In this document: positions 31,195 through 42,799 of the stretch, in pieces | Layout of the letters: each line of letters begins with the position of its first letter | How positions within the stretch are numbered: position 1 is the first letter of the stretch | Assembly: GCF_038502225.1 (NCBI RefSeq) | Contig: NC_091303.1 | Location: 24,414,385 to 24,478,384 of the forward strand | Reading direction: 5' to 3' | Origin: Cherax quadricarinatus | Lineage: Eukaryota > Arthropoda > Malacostraca > Decapoda > Parastacidae | DNA: 64,000 nt | The notes under the pieces: generated by a model | Seen by the model: the letters and a program-made list of their open reading frames with translations, nothing else | Told to the model about the DNA's origin: nothing | Databases searched by the model: none | Program-made: the position numbers and the translations under genes

Positions 31195-31470
31195 TAACTA
31201 GGACTGAGTATACTACAAACTCTAATCACACAATAGAGCGGAAAAGTAATGTGAAGGACCTGGGTGTGGTAATGTCCGAAGACCTCACCTTCAAGGACCA
31301 CAACAATGCCACTATCACATCTGCGAGGAAACTGATAGGATGGATAATGAGAACATTCAAGACTAGAGATGCTAAGCCAATGATAATCCTATTTAAATCG
31401 CTTATTCTTTCTGGGCTGGAATACTACTGGAATACTGCGTCTGGAGCCGCAGCCGCAGCAAGCAGCAACA
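31195..31470 (+). pseudogene. Family D LINE reverse transcriptase fragment
   Basis: NVKDLGVVMSEDLTFKDHN, ITSARKLIGWIMRTFKTRDAK and LILSGLEYYWN match the family D copies at 57506-58128 and 46097-46612 closely. It ends in an Ala-rich stretch. Confidence 0.75.
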
Positions 31471-31479
31471 AGGCTGCTC

Positions 31480-32592
31480 TTATATCTTGCCATCCCCTGG
31501 GCCTATCCGAACTCCAGTGATGGCCAAATTGCAAGTACTGCTGCAACAACATGCAAGGAACCTATAGTGACATAAAAACTGACGGTGACGACAACGAAAT
31601 GGACTAAATGTGACAAAAGAGGGACCGGCATTCAAGTACCAGACCTGCTGCCAGACGTGAACCAGACATGAGACGTTTTCCACTACAATGAAATAACTGA
31701 CCTCCATATCAACTGCACCAGTGTTCAACGGGAAGACAACATGGCAGAAAACCTGATCAACAAAACTCCAAGGAAATGACAGGTCTGTAGGACTTTTTCC
31801 TCAGTGCCAAACGAGGGAAAGAATTGAGCATTTAAACATGGCTGACCGACATCCAAACACCAGCTACTGCCAGACGTACAACTAGCGAAGCGAAATTCTC
31901 ATCTTTACTGACGTTCATCTGTTGACAGTAGCATCATATCTGTACCATCATCATATCACCTGTACCAGTGCTAATGAGAGGGAAACACAGGAGACATCGT
32001 CAAATCAGCAGTACAAAACTCCAAGGTTATAGGACGGTTATCCCTCAGTGCCAGTCGTGGGAAAGAAGTGAATAGGTAAACAGTCAAGGTTAATGTTTTA
32101 GTAGCTGGCCTATATTCAGCTGACCAGTGTACAGTGAGAGAATCATAGCAGAAAACGCCAAATGTATCTATAAACTCAAGGAAAGTCAGGTTGTAGGTGG
32201 CGTTTACTTCCCTCAGTGTTTTAAAAATGGCCGAGTCAGCAGACCAGGTCAGGCAGTCAACAACACCACACAACCCCCGATAAATGGAATTGAAGGGGAT
32301 TTAGAAAGATAAAACCATTGATTAAACCTTTCTGGTCTACCAGAATGGAAAGGAGTTAGAAGTTAATAGGTGAAGCCGGACTGTGAAGTGAGGTGGGAAG
32401 GGGAGTGTGTAATAAGGGGTTAACTGAAAGGGGTTTGTGAATTAAGGGAAAAGTGAGCAGTGAAGAGGGTTTTGAAGAAGAAAATTTACAAGTAATTCAG
32501 TGGTGATTGCTAAAGCAGATACTAAGTGTACTAGGTGACTGGAAAAGAGAAATAAATATTATTGTATATGAGTAAAAGAGCGAAGAGTGAAA
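31480..32592 (+). promoter_or_regulatory. Probable 5' leader of the family E LINE with three tandem monomers
   Basis: Imperfect repeats start near 31698, 31935 and 32105. Each contains (C)ACCAGTG, a CAGAAAA/CATCGTC-like stretch, AACTC(C)AAGG and CCTCAGTG, about 170-230 bp apart. They sit directly upstream of the family E ORF (ATG 32593). Monomeric 5' leaders serve as internal promoters in some LINEs; that role is inferred here. Confidence 0.45.
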
Positions 32593-33429
32593 ATGGCAGG
32601 CATTAGGGGGGTACAGGCTGCCATAATTATATTTATCTTTCTTCTTCAATTCCATGAAGAAAGAAATCAGTCATGGGAGCTGGAAAAGGTGAATGGAGTA
32701 ACAGCGCCCTGGACAGTAAAAGCCCAACAGTTGCCATCCTACCAGAAAAGTAAATGTCACTATCGCCGCAAGGTATGGCAACACCGCATACCCAAACAAA
32801 AACAGTGGCACACAGCTCTTATTGTAGCACTCTTAAGTGGTGATATCCAAATTAATCCAGGACCTCAAACTATTGTGCAGAGGCAAAACAGACAGATAAA
32901 TGACAGTGATAATGACAGTCTAGTAGCTAGGAATGATAACCTTAACTCCATATGTAATGCATACAGAGGTCAATGTGAGACAATACAGCCATTATTATCT
33001 CAAACACCACCAAACAGGTGCATACACTGTACTAAAGTATGCATGAAAAACAGAAAAGGCACCTTATGTAAAATGTGTAAGGGGTGGGTGCATGATGGAT
33101 GTATGTACAATTATAGCAACGGTGCCAGAATTCATTTTGTGTGTAACAAATGCACTTTGGCACAGTTACCCTTTAGCAATGATGACATTGATTTACCTAA
33201 TTTTAATACAAATGACCCATTGCCATATATTGATGATTACAATTGTTTTATGAAAACAGGCCTTCACTTTATTCATGTCAACGCAAGATCACTTCTTCCT
33301 AAATTGTCAGAGATTAAGATTCTAGCTAACAAAATTAGGGCGGCAGTTATAACCATCTCTGAATCCTGGTTGGATGATACGGTGACTGATGACAAGGTCA
33401 AAATAGAAGGTTACAATATAAAACGCTAA
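32593..33429 (+). CDS. Family E ORF2 N-terminus: 2A-like motif, PHD-type zinc finger, start of endonuclease
   Basis: The frame from ATG 32593 has a hydrophobic start (IIIFIFLLQF, possible signal/anchor), a 2A-like motif SGDIQINPGP (codons 32842-32865) and a Cys-rich finger with C-x2-C, C-x2-C, H and C-x2-C spacing (CIHCTKVC...LCKMCKGWVHDGC...FVCNKC). It then enters the endonuclease (FIHVNARSLLPKLSEI, ITISESWLDD). It stops at TAA 33427-33429, where other copies would continue R-R-D. CR1-type LINEs of invertebrates are known to carry N-terminal 2A-like sequences. Confidence 0.75.
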   Translation: MAGIRGVQAAIIIFIFLLQFHEERNQSWELEKVNGVTAPWTVKAQQLPSYQKSKCHYRRKVWQHRIPKQKQWHTALIVALLSGDIQINPGPQTIVQRQNRQINDSDNDSLVARNDNLNSICNAYRGQCETIQPLLSQTPPNRCIHCTKVCMKNRKGTLCKMCKGWVHDGCMYNYSNGARIHFVCNKCTLAQLPFSNDDIDLPNFNTNDPLPYIDDYNCFMKTGLHFIHVNARSLLPKLSEIKILANKIRAAVITISESWLDDTVTDDKVKIEGYNIKR

Positions 33430-34510
33430 GATAGGAATAGAAAAGGTGGTGGGGTACGTGCCTACATTAAAAATGACATAGCTTACTACCCAAGACCTGA
33501 TTTAAATAACAATAAACTGGAGATTCTATGGTTTGGAGTGCTGCTTCCCAAGACCAAACCCATCTTAGTAGGAACTAGTTACCGCCCTCCTACCCAGGAC
33601 CAGTTCTTAGAAGACTTTTCCAGAGTATTGTCTGGACTTGAAAACAGTTGCGAGACAGTAATACTGGGTGACTTCAAAACCTGTTTTCAGCAGCAAAATA
33701 ACAGGCTGTGCAAAAGGTATAAGCAAATTCTAGGTTTAAATAGTTACACTCAACTAATTAATACACCAACCCGGATCACACAGTTCTCAGCCACCCTAAT
33801 TGACCACATACTTTGTAACCGCGCTGAGACCATTAGTCAGTCAGGCGTCATTACCACAGGTCTTGGTGATCATTTCATCATTTACTGCAGGAAAATCACT
33901 AGGGATAGGATAGGCCTACACAGGACAATAAAAATGAGGTCAACAGTAAAGAAACACTGGTAAATAGGCTACACAATTGTGACTGGACATAGATAATAAG
34001 TTGCATGGACGTAAACGATGCCTGGGAAAAATTCAAAACAGTGTTCGGTACCATCCTTGATAATATTGCACCAGTTAAAGAGGTTAGGATTAAATGAAGA
34101 ACTGAACCCTGGATGACTACTGAGATATTAGATAATGTGAAATTCAGAGACCAGCTGCTAAAAAGATTTAAAGCAAACAGACATGATATTGCAGCACTAA
34201 ATGAATTCCAAAGGGTGAGGAACAGAGTACAGAGACTTATAAAAGGAGCAAAGGCAAAGCACTATTGCTCAAAATTGAAGAGTATAAGCATAGCCCCAGA
34301 AAGCTCTGGCAACAATTAAAACAGTTGGGGTATAGCCATAAGCCAGTAGATAGGTCTAACATAGTACTCACTATCAATAATGAGGTATGCCACGAAACAT
34401 CTAAGGTGGCAAATTGCTTTAATTCCTACTACACATCTGTTGCATCAACACTAGTAAGTAAGCTACCAGCTGCATCAAATACCTTTAACACAGACTCTGA
34501 TAAGTTTCAA
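33430..34510 (+). pseudogene. Family E endonuclease remainder and RT linker
   Basis: Frame pieces 33430-33963 (YYPRPDLNNN, LVGTSYRPP, ETVILGDF, LIDHILCNR, GLGDHFII) give the catalytic D-x-N/H blocks, with the usual GDFN written GDFK. 34113-34319 and 34265-34510 give the linker to RT (RLIKGAKAKHYCS, CFNSYYTSVAS). Several frame changes and a stop occur. Confidence 0.7.
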
Positions 34511-34975
34511 TTTTTTTTTTTTTTTCTCAACAAGTCGGCCATCTCCCACCGAGGCAGGGTGACCCAAAAAAGAAAGAAAATCCCCAAAAAGAAAATACTT
34601 TCATCATCATTCAACACTTTCACCACACTCACACATTATCACTGTTTTTGCAGAGGTGCTCAGAATACAACAGTTTAGAAGCATATACGTATAAAGATAC
34701 ACAACATATCCCTCCAAACTGCCAATATCCCAAACCCCTCCTTTAAAGTGCAGGCATTATACTTCCCATTTCCAGGACTCAAGTCCGACTATATGAAAAT
34801 AACTGCTTTCCCTGAATCCCTTCACTAAATATTACCCTGCTCACACTCCAACAGATCGTCAGGTCCCAAATACCATTCATCTCCATTCACTCCTATCTAA
34901 CATGCTCACGCACGCTTGCTGGAAGTCCAAGCCCCTCGCCCACAAAACCTCCTTTACCCCCTCTCTCCAACTCTT

Positions 34976-37957
34976 TTAAGGACAACCCCTACCCTGCCTT
35001 CCTTCCCCTATAGATTTATATGCTTTCCATGTCATTCTACTTTGATCCATTCTCTCTAAATGACCAAACTGCCTCAACAACCTCTCTTCTGCCCTCTGAC
35101 TAATACTTTTATTAACTCCACACCTTTTCCTAATTTCCACACTCCGAATTTTCTGCATAATATTTACACCACACATTGCCCTTAGACAGGACATCTCCAC
35201 TGCCTCCAACCGTCTCCTTGCTTCTGCATTTACTACCCAAGCTTCACACCCATATAAGAGTGTTGGTACTACTATACATTCATACATTCCCTTCTTTGCC
35301 TCCATAGATAACGTTTTTTGACTCCACATATACCTCAACGCACCACTCACCTTTTTTCCCTCATCAATTCTATGATTAACCTCATCCTTCATAAATCCAT
35401 CCGCCGACACGTCAACTCCCAAGTATCTGAAAACATTCACTTCTTTCATACTCCTCCTCCCCAATTTGATATCCAATTTTTCTTTATCTAAATCATTTGA
35501 TACCCTCATCACCTTACTCTTTTTCTATGTTCACTTTCAACTTTTTACCTTTACACACATTCCCAAACTCATCCACTAACCTTTGCAATTTTTCTTTAGA
35601 ATCTCCCATAAGCACAGTATCATCAGCAAAAAGTAACTGTGTCAATTCCCATTTTGATTTTAATTCCCCATAATTTAATCCCACCCCTCTCCCGAACACC
35701 CTAGCATTTACTTCTTTTACAACCCCATCTATAAATATATTAAACAATCATGGTGACATTACACATCCCTGTCTAAGACCTACTTTTACCAGGAAGTAGT
35801 CTCCCTCTCTTCTACACACCCTAACCTGAGCCTCACTATCCTCATAAAAACTCTTTACAACATTTAGTAACTTACCATCTATTCCATATACTACTTGCAA
35901 CATCTGCCACATTGCTCCTCTATCCACTCTATCATATGCCTTTTCTAAATCCATAAATGCAATAAAAACTTCCCTACCTTTATCTAAATACTGTTCACAT
36001 ATATGCTTCAATGTAAACACTTGATTTACACATCCCCTACCCACTCTGAAACCTCCTTGCTCATCCGCAATCCGACATTCTGTCTAACCTCTAATTCTTT
36101 CAATTATAACCCTACTGTACACTTTTCCTGGTATACTCAGTAAACTTATTCCTCTATAATATTTACAATCTCTTTTGTCCCCTTTCCCTTTATATAAAGG
36201 GACTATACATGCTCTCTGCCAATCCCTAGGTACCTTCCCCTCTTTCATACATTTATTAAACAAAAGTACCAACCACTCCAGCACTATATCCCCCCCTGCT
36301 TTTAACATTTCTGTCATGATCCCATCAGTTCTAGCTGCTTTACCCCCTTTCATTCTACGTAATGCCTCACGTACCTCCCCCACACTTACATTCTGCTCTT
36401 CTTCACTCCTAAAAGATGGTATACCTCCCTGACCAGTGCATGAAATTACCGCCTCCCTTTCTTCCTTAACATTTAAAAGTTCCTCAAAATATTCTCGCCA
36501 TCTACCTAATATCTCCATCTCCCCATCTACTAACTCCCCTACTCTGTTTTTAACTGACAAATCCATACTTTCCCTAGGCTTTCTTAACTTATTTAACTCC
36601 AAAATTTTTTCTTATTTTCATTAAAATTTTTTGACAGTGCCTCTCCCACTCTATCATCTGCTCTCCTTTTGCACTCTCTCACCACTCTCTTCACCTTTCT
36701 TTTACTCTCCATATACTCTGCTCTTCTTATAACACTTCTGCTTTGTAAAAACCTCTCATAAGCTACCTTTTTCTCTTTTATCACACCCTTTACTTCATCA
36801 TTCCACCAATCACTCCTCTTTCCTCCTGCCCCCACCCTCTTATAACCACAAACTTCTGCCCACATTCTAATACTGCATTTTTAAAACTATTCCAACCCTC
36901 TTCAACCCCCCTACTACTCATCTTTGCACTAGCCCACCTTTCTGCCAATAGTCGCTTATGTCTCGCCCAAACTTCCTCCTCCCTTAATTTATACACTTTC
37001 ACCTCCCTCTTACTTGTTGTTGCCACCTTCCTCTTTTCCCATCTATCTCTTACTCTAACTGTAGCTACAACTAAATAATGATCCAATATATCGGTTGCCC
37101 CTCTATAAACATGTACATCCTGGAGCCTACCCATCAACCTTTTATCCACCAATACATAATCTAACAAACTACTTTCATTACATGCTACATCATACCTTGT
37201 ATATTTATTTATCCTCTTTTTCATAAAATATATATTACTTATTACCAAATCTCTTTCTACACATAGCTCAATTAAAGGCTCCCCATTTACATTTACCCCT
37301 GGCACCCCAAATTTACCTACTACTCCCTCTATACCCCTCAGGGAAGGTTCCTTGATGTTGGTGAGGGGCTCTTGATTTAGGGAATTGGATCTGTTCTCCA
37401 GTTCCCCAAATTAAGCCTGAATGCCTTCCACATCCCCCCCCCAGGCGCTGTATAATCCTCCGGGTTTAGCGCTTCCCCCTTGATTATAATAATAATACTC
37501 CCTCTATAACATTTTTACTCACTTTAGCATTGAAATCCCCAACCACCATTACTCTCACACTTGATTCAAAACTCCCCACACATTCACTCAACATTTCCCA
37601 AAATCTCTCTCTCTCCTCTACACTTCTCTCTTCTCCAGGTGCATACACGCTTACTATAACCCACTTTTCACATCCAATCTTTATTTTACTCCACATAATC
37701 CTTGAATTAATACATTTGTAGTCCCTCTTTTCCTGCCATAGCTTATCCTTCAACATTATTGCTACTCCTTCTTTAGCTCTAACTCTATTTGAAACCCCTG
37801 ACCTAATCCCATTTATTCCTCTCCATTGAAACTCTCCCACCCCCTTCAGCTTTGTTTCACTTAAAGCCAAGACATCCAGCTTCTTCTCATTCATAACATC
37901 CACAATCATCTCTTTCTTATCATTTGCACAACGTCCACGCACATTCAGACTTCCCAC
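34976..37957 (-). pseudogene. RTE endonuclease-reverse transcriptase ORF, several frameshifts
   Basis: In order: endonuclease MGSLNVRGRC, LALSETKLKGVGEFQW, VSVYAPGEER and VVGDFNAKV (37957-37484), then LDYVLVDKRL and DHYLVVATVR (37305-36790). RT blocks follow: KMKGGKAA-type (ALRRMKGGKAARTDG), IVPLYKGKGDKRDCKYYRGISLL, AFMDLEKAYDRVDR, VGLRQGCVMSP and LFADDTVL (36602-35514). The C-terminus [33 protein letters not shown] ends at 34976. The endonuclease resembles the so-called craniofacial development protein 2 type of RTE LINEs. Stops separate about seven frames. Confidence 0.82.
37334..37495 (+). mobile_element. S3 SINE-like element, 162 bp, with 13-bp TSD
   Basis: Flanked by TACTCCCTCTATA at 37321-37333 and 37496-37508. 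Starts CCCCTCAGGGAAGGTTCCTT and ends with TTAGCGCTTCCCCCTTGATT then (ATA)n. A nearly identical copy occurs at 48861-49024. Confidence 0.88.
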
Positions 37958-38190
37958 TTTGACAATTTTCTTCTTCTTATTCTTTTTAGTAATCTTTACA
38001 GGAAAAGGGGTTACTAGCCCATTGTTCCCGGCATTTTAGTTGACTTTTACAACACGCATGGCTTACGGAGGAAAGATTATTATTCCACTTCCCCATGGAT
38101 ATAAAAGGAAAAGTAATAAGACCAAGAACTATTAAGATAAAATCAAAGAAAACTCAGATGAGTGTGTATAAATAAACGTGTACGTTTCAA

Positions 38191-38480
38191 ACATACTATA
38201 CCAATAAAGGGGTAACCCCAAACAGTTGTCAACTAGTAAGTGTATCTCATGACTTTATTCAAAAAACTAAGCAGGTTAAACCCGACTAAGAGCACAGGCC
38301 CTGATAACATCCCGTCTAAGTTCCTAAAAGATGGTGCTTCTGAACTGTCAATCCCTATTGCTCACATAAATCTATCAATCACCACTAATACCGTACCGGA
38401 GGGGTTCAAGGAGGCCAGAGTTACTCCTATCTTCAAGAAAAATAGTAGGTCTGATGTCAGCAACTATAGGCCCGTTAGTA
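38191..38480 (+). pseudogene. Family E RT, first blocks
   Basis: Resumes after the RTE with KLSRLNPTKSTGPDNIPSKFLKDGAS, EGFKEARVTPIFKK and SNYRPVS, RT blocks 0-2. The Tigger insertion follows at once. Confidence 0.8.
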
Positions 38481-39751
38481 CAGTGCACCCTCGACCAGCG
38501 GTGGCATCGATTAACGATAAATCTGACTAGCGATACATTTTATCGCAAAAATTTTGCCTCGATTAGCGCTAAAAAACTCGACCAACACTATTCCTTCCGT
38601 CTGAGACGCGTCCACTTCTGGCCAGTGTTTACAAGGCAGCCAGCCACCGCGGTCGCTTCCAAGCATACAATCGGAACATTTCATATTATCACAGCCTTTT
38701 TAGTGATTGCACCTGCAAAATAAGTTACCATGGGCCCCAAGAAAGCTTCTAGTGCCAACCCTACAGCAAAAAGGGTGAGAATTACTATGGATATGAAGAA
38801 AGAGATCATTGCTAAGTATGAAAGTGGAGTGCATGTCTCCGAGCTGGCCAGGCTGTACACAAAACCCCAATCAACCAAGAAAACGGCAATCAAGGAAGCT
38901 GTTCTTGCCAAAGGTGCAACTATGTTTTCGAAACTGAGATCGCAAGTGATAGAAGATGTTGAGAGACTGTTATTGGTATGGATAAACGAAAAACAGATAG
39001 CAGGAGATAGCATCTCTCAAGCGATCATATGTGAAAAGGCTAGGAAGTTGCATGACGATTTAATTAGAAAAATGCCAGCAACTAGTGATGTGAGTGAATT
39101 TAAGGCCAGCAAAGGTTGGTTTGAGAGATTTAAGAATCGAAGTGGCATACATAGTGTGATAAGGCATGGTGAGGCTGCCAGCTTGGACCAAAAAGCAGCT
39201 GAAAAATATGTGCAGGAATTCAAGGAGTACATAGACAGTGAAGGACTGAAACCTGAACAAGTGTTTAATGGTGACACTGACAATGTTGTGAAACACGTTA
39301 GGAATGTCATAAAGGAACGGGAGGTACAGGCCTCTATGGGCAGATATGTTGTGCGACAGAGGTCCAGTGACTCTCAAGCTGGTCCTAGTGGCATTAAAAG
39401 AAGGGAAGTAACCCCGAAAAAGGACTTGCCACCTCAAGTCCTAATGGAAGGGGATTCCCCTTCTAAACGCTAAGACCATCAACACACACCCCTCTTCCCA
39501 TCCCATCAATCATCACCAGATCTTCAATAAAGGTAAGTGTCATGTAACTGTGCATGTCTTCTTCAGTTTGTGTGTATTAAAATTAATATTTCATGTGTTA
39601 AAATTTTTTTTTTTCAATACTTTTGGGTGTCTTGCGCGGATTAATTTGATTTCCATTATTTCTTATGGGGAAAATTAACTTGACTAACGATTATTTTGAC
39701 TAACGATGAGCTCTCAGGAACGGATTAATAGCGTTAGTCGAGGGTCCACTG
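38481..39751 (+). mobile_element. Tigger/pogo transposon, internally deleted, with intact ORF
   Basis: The termini CAGTGCACCCTCGACCAGCG and the inverse of CAGTGGACCCTCGACTAACG are flanked by TA (38479-38480 and 39752-39753). 1271 bp. Family E RT codons join across it. Confidence 0.92.
38730..39473 (+). CDS. Tigger-derived protein: DNA-binding domain kept, DDE core deleted
   Basis: A 247-residue open frame with no interruptions. Residues 1-190 are the CENP-B/pogo-type DNA-binding region: MDMKKEIIAKYESGVHVSEL (first helix-turn-helix), [24 protein letters not shown] and [15 protein letters not shown] (second). At EGLKPEQVFN, where full-length relatives continue into the first catalytic Asp, it jumps to the C-terminal tail (DTDNVVKHVRN...[10 protein letters not shown]...). 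Compare the broken but full-length gene at 2179-3970. The product could bind transposon ends but cannot catalyse transposition; any repressor role is inferred. Confidence 0.85.
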   Translation: MGPKKASSANPTAKRVRITMDMKKEIIAKYESGVHVSELARLYTKPQSTKKTAIKEAVLAKGATMFSKLRSQVIEDVERLLLVWINEKQIAGDSISQAIICEKARKLHDDLIRKMPATSDVSEFKASKGWFERFKNRSGIHSVIRHGEAASLDQKAAEKYVQEFKEYIDSEGLKPEQVFNGDTDNVVKHVRNVIKEREVQASMGRYVVRQRSSDSQAGPSGIKRREVTPKKDLPPQVLMEGDSPSKR

Positions 39752-41070
39752 TATACTCAGTATATTATCCAAAATTCTAGAGAGGGCGGTGTACTCTCAA
39801 GTAGTTAAGTACCTTAATGACAACAACATTCTCCATAGCTATCAATCAGGCTTTAGAAGATCTTACTCAACCGACACCTCCCAAATTAATCTGATGGATT
39901 ACATGAGAACTGACATGTCAAAGGGGAACCTCATAGGTATGGTAACCTTAGACCTGCAGAAGGCCTTCGATACTGTCAACCACAATATATTATGTAAGAA
40001 ACTTCAAGCTATCGGTATAGGTTCTGTAGACTGGTTTAAGTCCTACCTTAGCAACAGGAGACAAATTGTCAAAATCAATATACGGAATCAGAACCCCTGC
40101 CGATAGCATGTGGAGTTCCCCAAGGTAGTATTCTGGGTCCCTTATTATTCTTATGTCATGTCAGTGACATGCCTATCAGTGTCAAGTGCAAACTCCTACT
40201 ATATGCAGATGACAGTGCCCTGTTAGTGTCAGGTAAAGACCCACAAGATATAGCTAATGTTTTAACACTGGAAATGGAGTCCTGCAGCAAATGGTTAGTA
40301 GACAACAAACTATCATTACACCTCAGGAAAACTGAAGCCATTCTCTTTGGCACGAAACATAAACTGAGAAGGGTAAATAATTTTAATGTCCATTGTAATG
40401 GGGAGCCCATCACTTTGGTTTCATCAGTAAAATATCTGGGAATCCCCTTTGACCCATGCATGTCAGGAGAATTGATAGGGAACAGTGTAGTAAAGAAAGC
40501 GAATGCCAGACTGAAGTTCCTGTATAGACAAGCACAGTGTCTATCTACTGAGGCTCGCAGGACCCTATATCTAGCCCTTATACAATGCCATATGGATTAC
40601 GCTTGCTCTTCGTGGTACTCTGCCTTGACAAAAAACTGAAAGATATACTGCAAATCACCCAGAACAAAATCGTTAGATTCATCCTGGGGCTGGGACCAAG
40701 AGAACGTGTAGGCCAGGATGAATTACAGCAGTTGGATATGCTGAATGTTGAAGACAGAGTAAAACAACTGAAGCTAAATCATGTTTATAAAATTGCTCAC
40801 AGTGTCCAGAATATCTTGCTGCCAATTTTGTCAAGGTTGGGAACCAAAGCAATCATAGTACTAGGGGGAGAGAGCACAACTTTGTAGTATCCACAGTCAT
40901 TGGCCAGGCTTCAAACACCTTTTATTGTACAGCAATAAAGGAATGGAACAGACTACCTTGCACATGTCAAAGCCAGTCATAGCATGAACCAGTTCAAGAA
41001 GAGTGCCAAAAGGTGTCTGATGAATGTAGCTACAGAAAGGGAGGGGAATGATTTTCTATTTTTTAGCTAA
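39752..41070 (+). pseudogene. Family E RT remainder and C-terminus
   Basis: From ILERAVYSQVVKYLN through FRRSYSTDTSQINLM, TLDLQKAFDTVNH, CGVPQGSILGPLLF and LLYADDSALLVSG to VKYLGIPFD and the C-terminal domain (LGPRERVGQDELQQLDML). A frameshift near 40100 separates two long frames (39789-40106 and 40169-40639), and another occurs near 40630. It fades out by about 41070. Confidence 0.8.
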
Positions 41071-41094
41071 CATACGTGTAAATTTGACCTTATT

Positions 41095-41656
41095 CCTAGT
41101 AAGGCAGGTGAAATTGCAGAGCTAGAGAGTGTACAGAGAACCTTTACTGCACGTATAAGTTCCATCAAACACCTTAACTACTGGGAGCGCCTGGAAGCAC
41201 TTGACTTGTACTCACTAGAGCGCAGGCGAGAGAGATATATCATAATCTACACCTGGAAGATTCTGGAGGGACTGGTCCCTAATATGCACACAGCAATCAC
41301 TCCATACGAAAGCAAAAGACTTGGCAGGCGATGCAACATACCCCCAGTGAAAAGTAGGGGCGTCACTGGTACACTAAGAGAAAACGCAATAAGTGTCCGA
41401 TGCCCAAGACTGTTCAACAGCCTCCCACCAGCAATAAGGGGCATTACGGGAAGACCCCTGGTTGTCTTCAAGAGGGAGCTGGACAGACACCTAAAGACGG
41501 TGCCAGATCAGCCGGGCTGTAGTTCGTACGTTGGACTGCGTGCGGCCAGCAATAACAGCCTCGTTGGTCAGGCCCTGATCAACCGGGAGGCATGGTCGTG
41601 GACCGGGCCGCGGGGGCGTTGATCCCCGTAATGCCCTCCAGGTAGACTCCAGGTAT
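41095..41656 (+). mobile_element. Family D LINE, C-terminal and 3' end
   Basis: The frame from KAGEIAELESVQRTFTARIS through SIKHLNYWERLEALDLYSLERRRERYIIIYTWKILEGLVPN to PGCSSYVGLRAASNNSLV gives the family D C-terminus (open 41206-41622). It ends with the AGACTCCAGG-type 3' end at about 41656. Confidence 0.8.
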
Positions 41657-41850
41657 ATACAGAGCATTTCGGGCAAACTTAAAATTAACTTAAGATTAAT
41701 AAGGCAATAACAGTACATATGGTCATTAGATGAGCTACAAAGAATACAAGAGAATTGAGTATTCTATTAGGTCATGCTATATGGCCTTAATAAGTCTTGT
41801 AGAGATCGTTCAAGGATGGAACAATCGCCTCTGCATATAGGCTCTCGACA
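41657..41850 (-). repeat. Family C-like LINE 3' end
   Basis: CAGAGCATTTCGGGCAAACTTAAAATTAACTTAAG and AATAAGGCAATAACAGTACATATGGTCAT match the family C 3' end at 22180-22265. Confidence 0.6.
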
Positions 41851-41999
41851 GAAGAGTGAAAAGCACCTAGACATAAACATAATCCTTGATGATGGATAGG
41901 ATCAAGTTTAGAGAGTTGCGGGAGAGACTGCAGAATATATCTGGTACACATGAGGTGGACCACATCTAAATAAAAAATGTATTTTTTTTTTTAAATTTA

Positions 42000-42682
42000 T
42001 TCACAGCACAACCACAGTAAAGAGGACAAAAAAAGAGGCATACTACATTAATCATTATTATTATTCATGTTAATGTTGAAAATTAATGAAAGAAAAAGAA
42101 ACTACTAAAACAAGGATTATTAAATATACTTAATAATTAAAAAAAATCTTCGATTGCAACTGTAAATCTTAACACTATATAATGTATAAGCTTTTATTAT
42201 TTATGAAACGATATATATAAATATATATATATAAAATTTTGCAGCTGTGTGCAAAACCAATCATGTTCGCATCTTGAAATGTTACTTAAAAGCCCAATAA
42301 AAAATTTCGAAAAATCTTCATGCTGGAATAACAGCTAGTAATTAATATAAAGATGTTACTAGGATAAAAAGCAAATATGTTACAAAGTAGATACAATATT
42401 TACTGCTCTGAATATGAGGAAATTGTAAAAATATATTGAAAAATCTGATAATATACATAAAGTTGTTGTATGGTGCTTGTGGGTTTAGCGCTTAAGTTTT
42501 GATTGTAAAAATATATACAAAGTCATACTATTTAGGATAAATGAGAACTCTAGCAGTGAACCATCCACTGGAAGATGAGTTCTTCGTGTACAGTGGCATG
42601 TATGTTGGCATCTTTAGAGAACTGGTAAATTACTAATAGTGAAAGTAACTTAATTTTTCTTTTTCTTAAAGCAACAGTGTTA
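42000..42682 (-). other. Probable 3' UTR of the transferrin-like gene
   Basis: AT-rich, non-coding sequence downstream of the minus-strand stop. A TTTATT (AATAAA on the minus strand) at about 41996 could be the polyadenylation signal. It includes a TA-rich stretch near 42210-42235 and a small fragment resembling the 162-bp SINE family near 42475-42500. Confidence 0.4.
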
Positions 42683-42799
42683 CTACGTGTTGGCAGTTTT
42701 CAGATGATGGTCATACAAGTTACACGCCAGGTACCACATTTCTGTTAAGAAGCTTTGGTGGTCCTCATCACTGACTGGTATTAACTTCTTGGTGTTATC
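42683..42799 (-). CDS. Transferrin-like terminal exon
   Basis: The acceptor CACCTTGCAG precedes 42799. The exon is 38 codons plus TAG at 42685-42683. It reads DNTKKLIPVSDEDHQSFL and then a Tyr/Leu-rich end, the expected C-terminus of a transferrin lobe without a GPI-type hydrophobic tail. Confidence 0.75.
   Translation of the reverse strand, partial: DNTKKLIPVSDEDHQSFLTEMWYLACNLYDHHLKTANT

Larger units (their letters stand above)
34511..38183 (-). mobile_element. RTE-like LINE, nearly complete (lacks far 5' leader)
   Basis: Minus strand, 3.67 kb, flanked by GTTTCAA (34504-34510 and 38184-38190). Contains endonuclease, RT, C-terminal domain, 3' end and a 15-bp A-tail. An S3 SINE is inserted at 37334-37495. 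The host family E frame rejoins across it. Confidence 0.88.
32593..41070 (+). mobile_element. Family E LINE (CR1-like, 2A-motif and PHD-type finger), split by RTE and Tigger
   Basis: Plus-strand parts: 32593-34510, 38184-38480 and 39752-41070 (the rest belongs to insertions). They encode in order the N-terminal 2A-like and zinc-finger region, APE endonuclease, RT and the C-terminal domain. The RTE (34511-38183) and Tigger (38481-39751) lie exactly between consecutive codons of RT. Confidence 0.85.

Noticed and set aside
30861..31470. A single LINE spanning an endonuclease and RT fragment
   Set aside because: The endonuclease piece and the family D RT piece are only a few bases apart with most of RT missing and no shared signature, so they are more likely two separate fragments.
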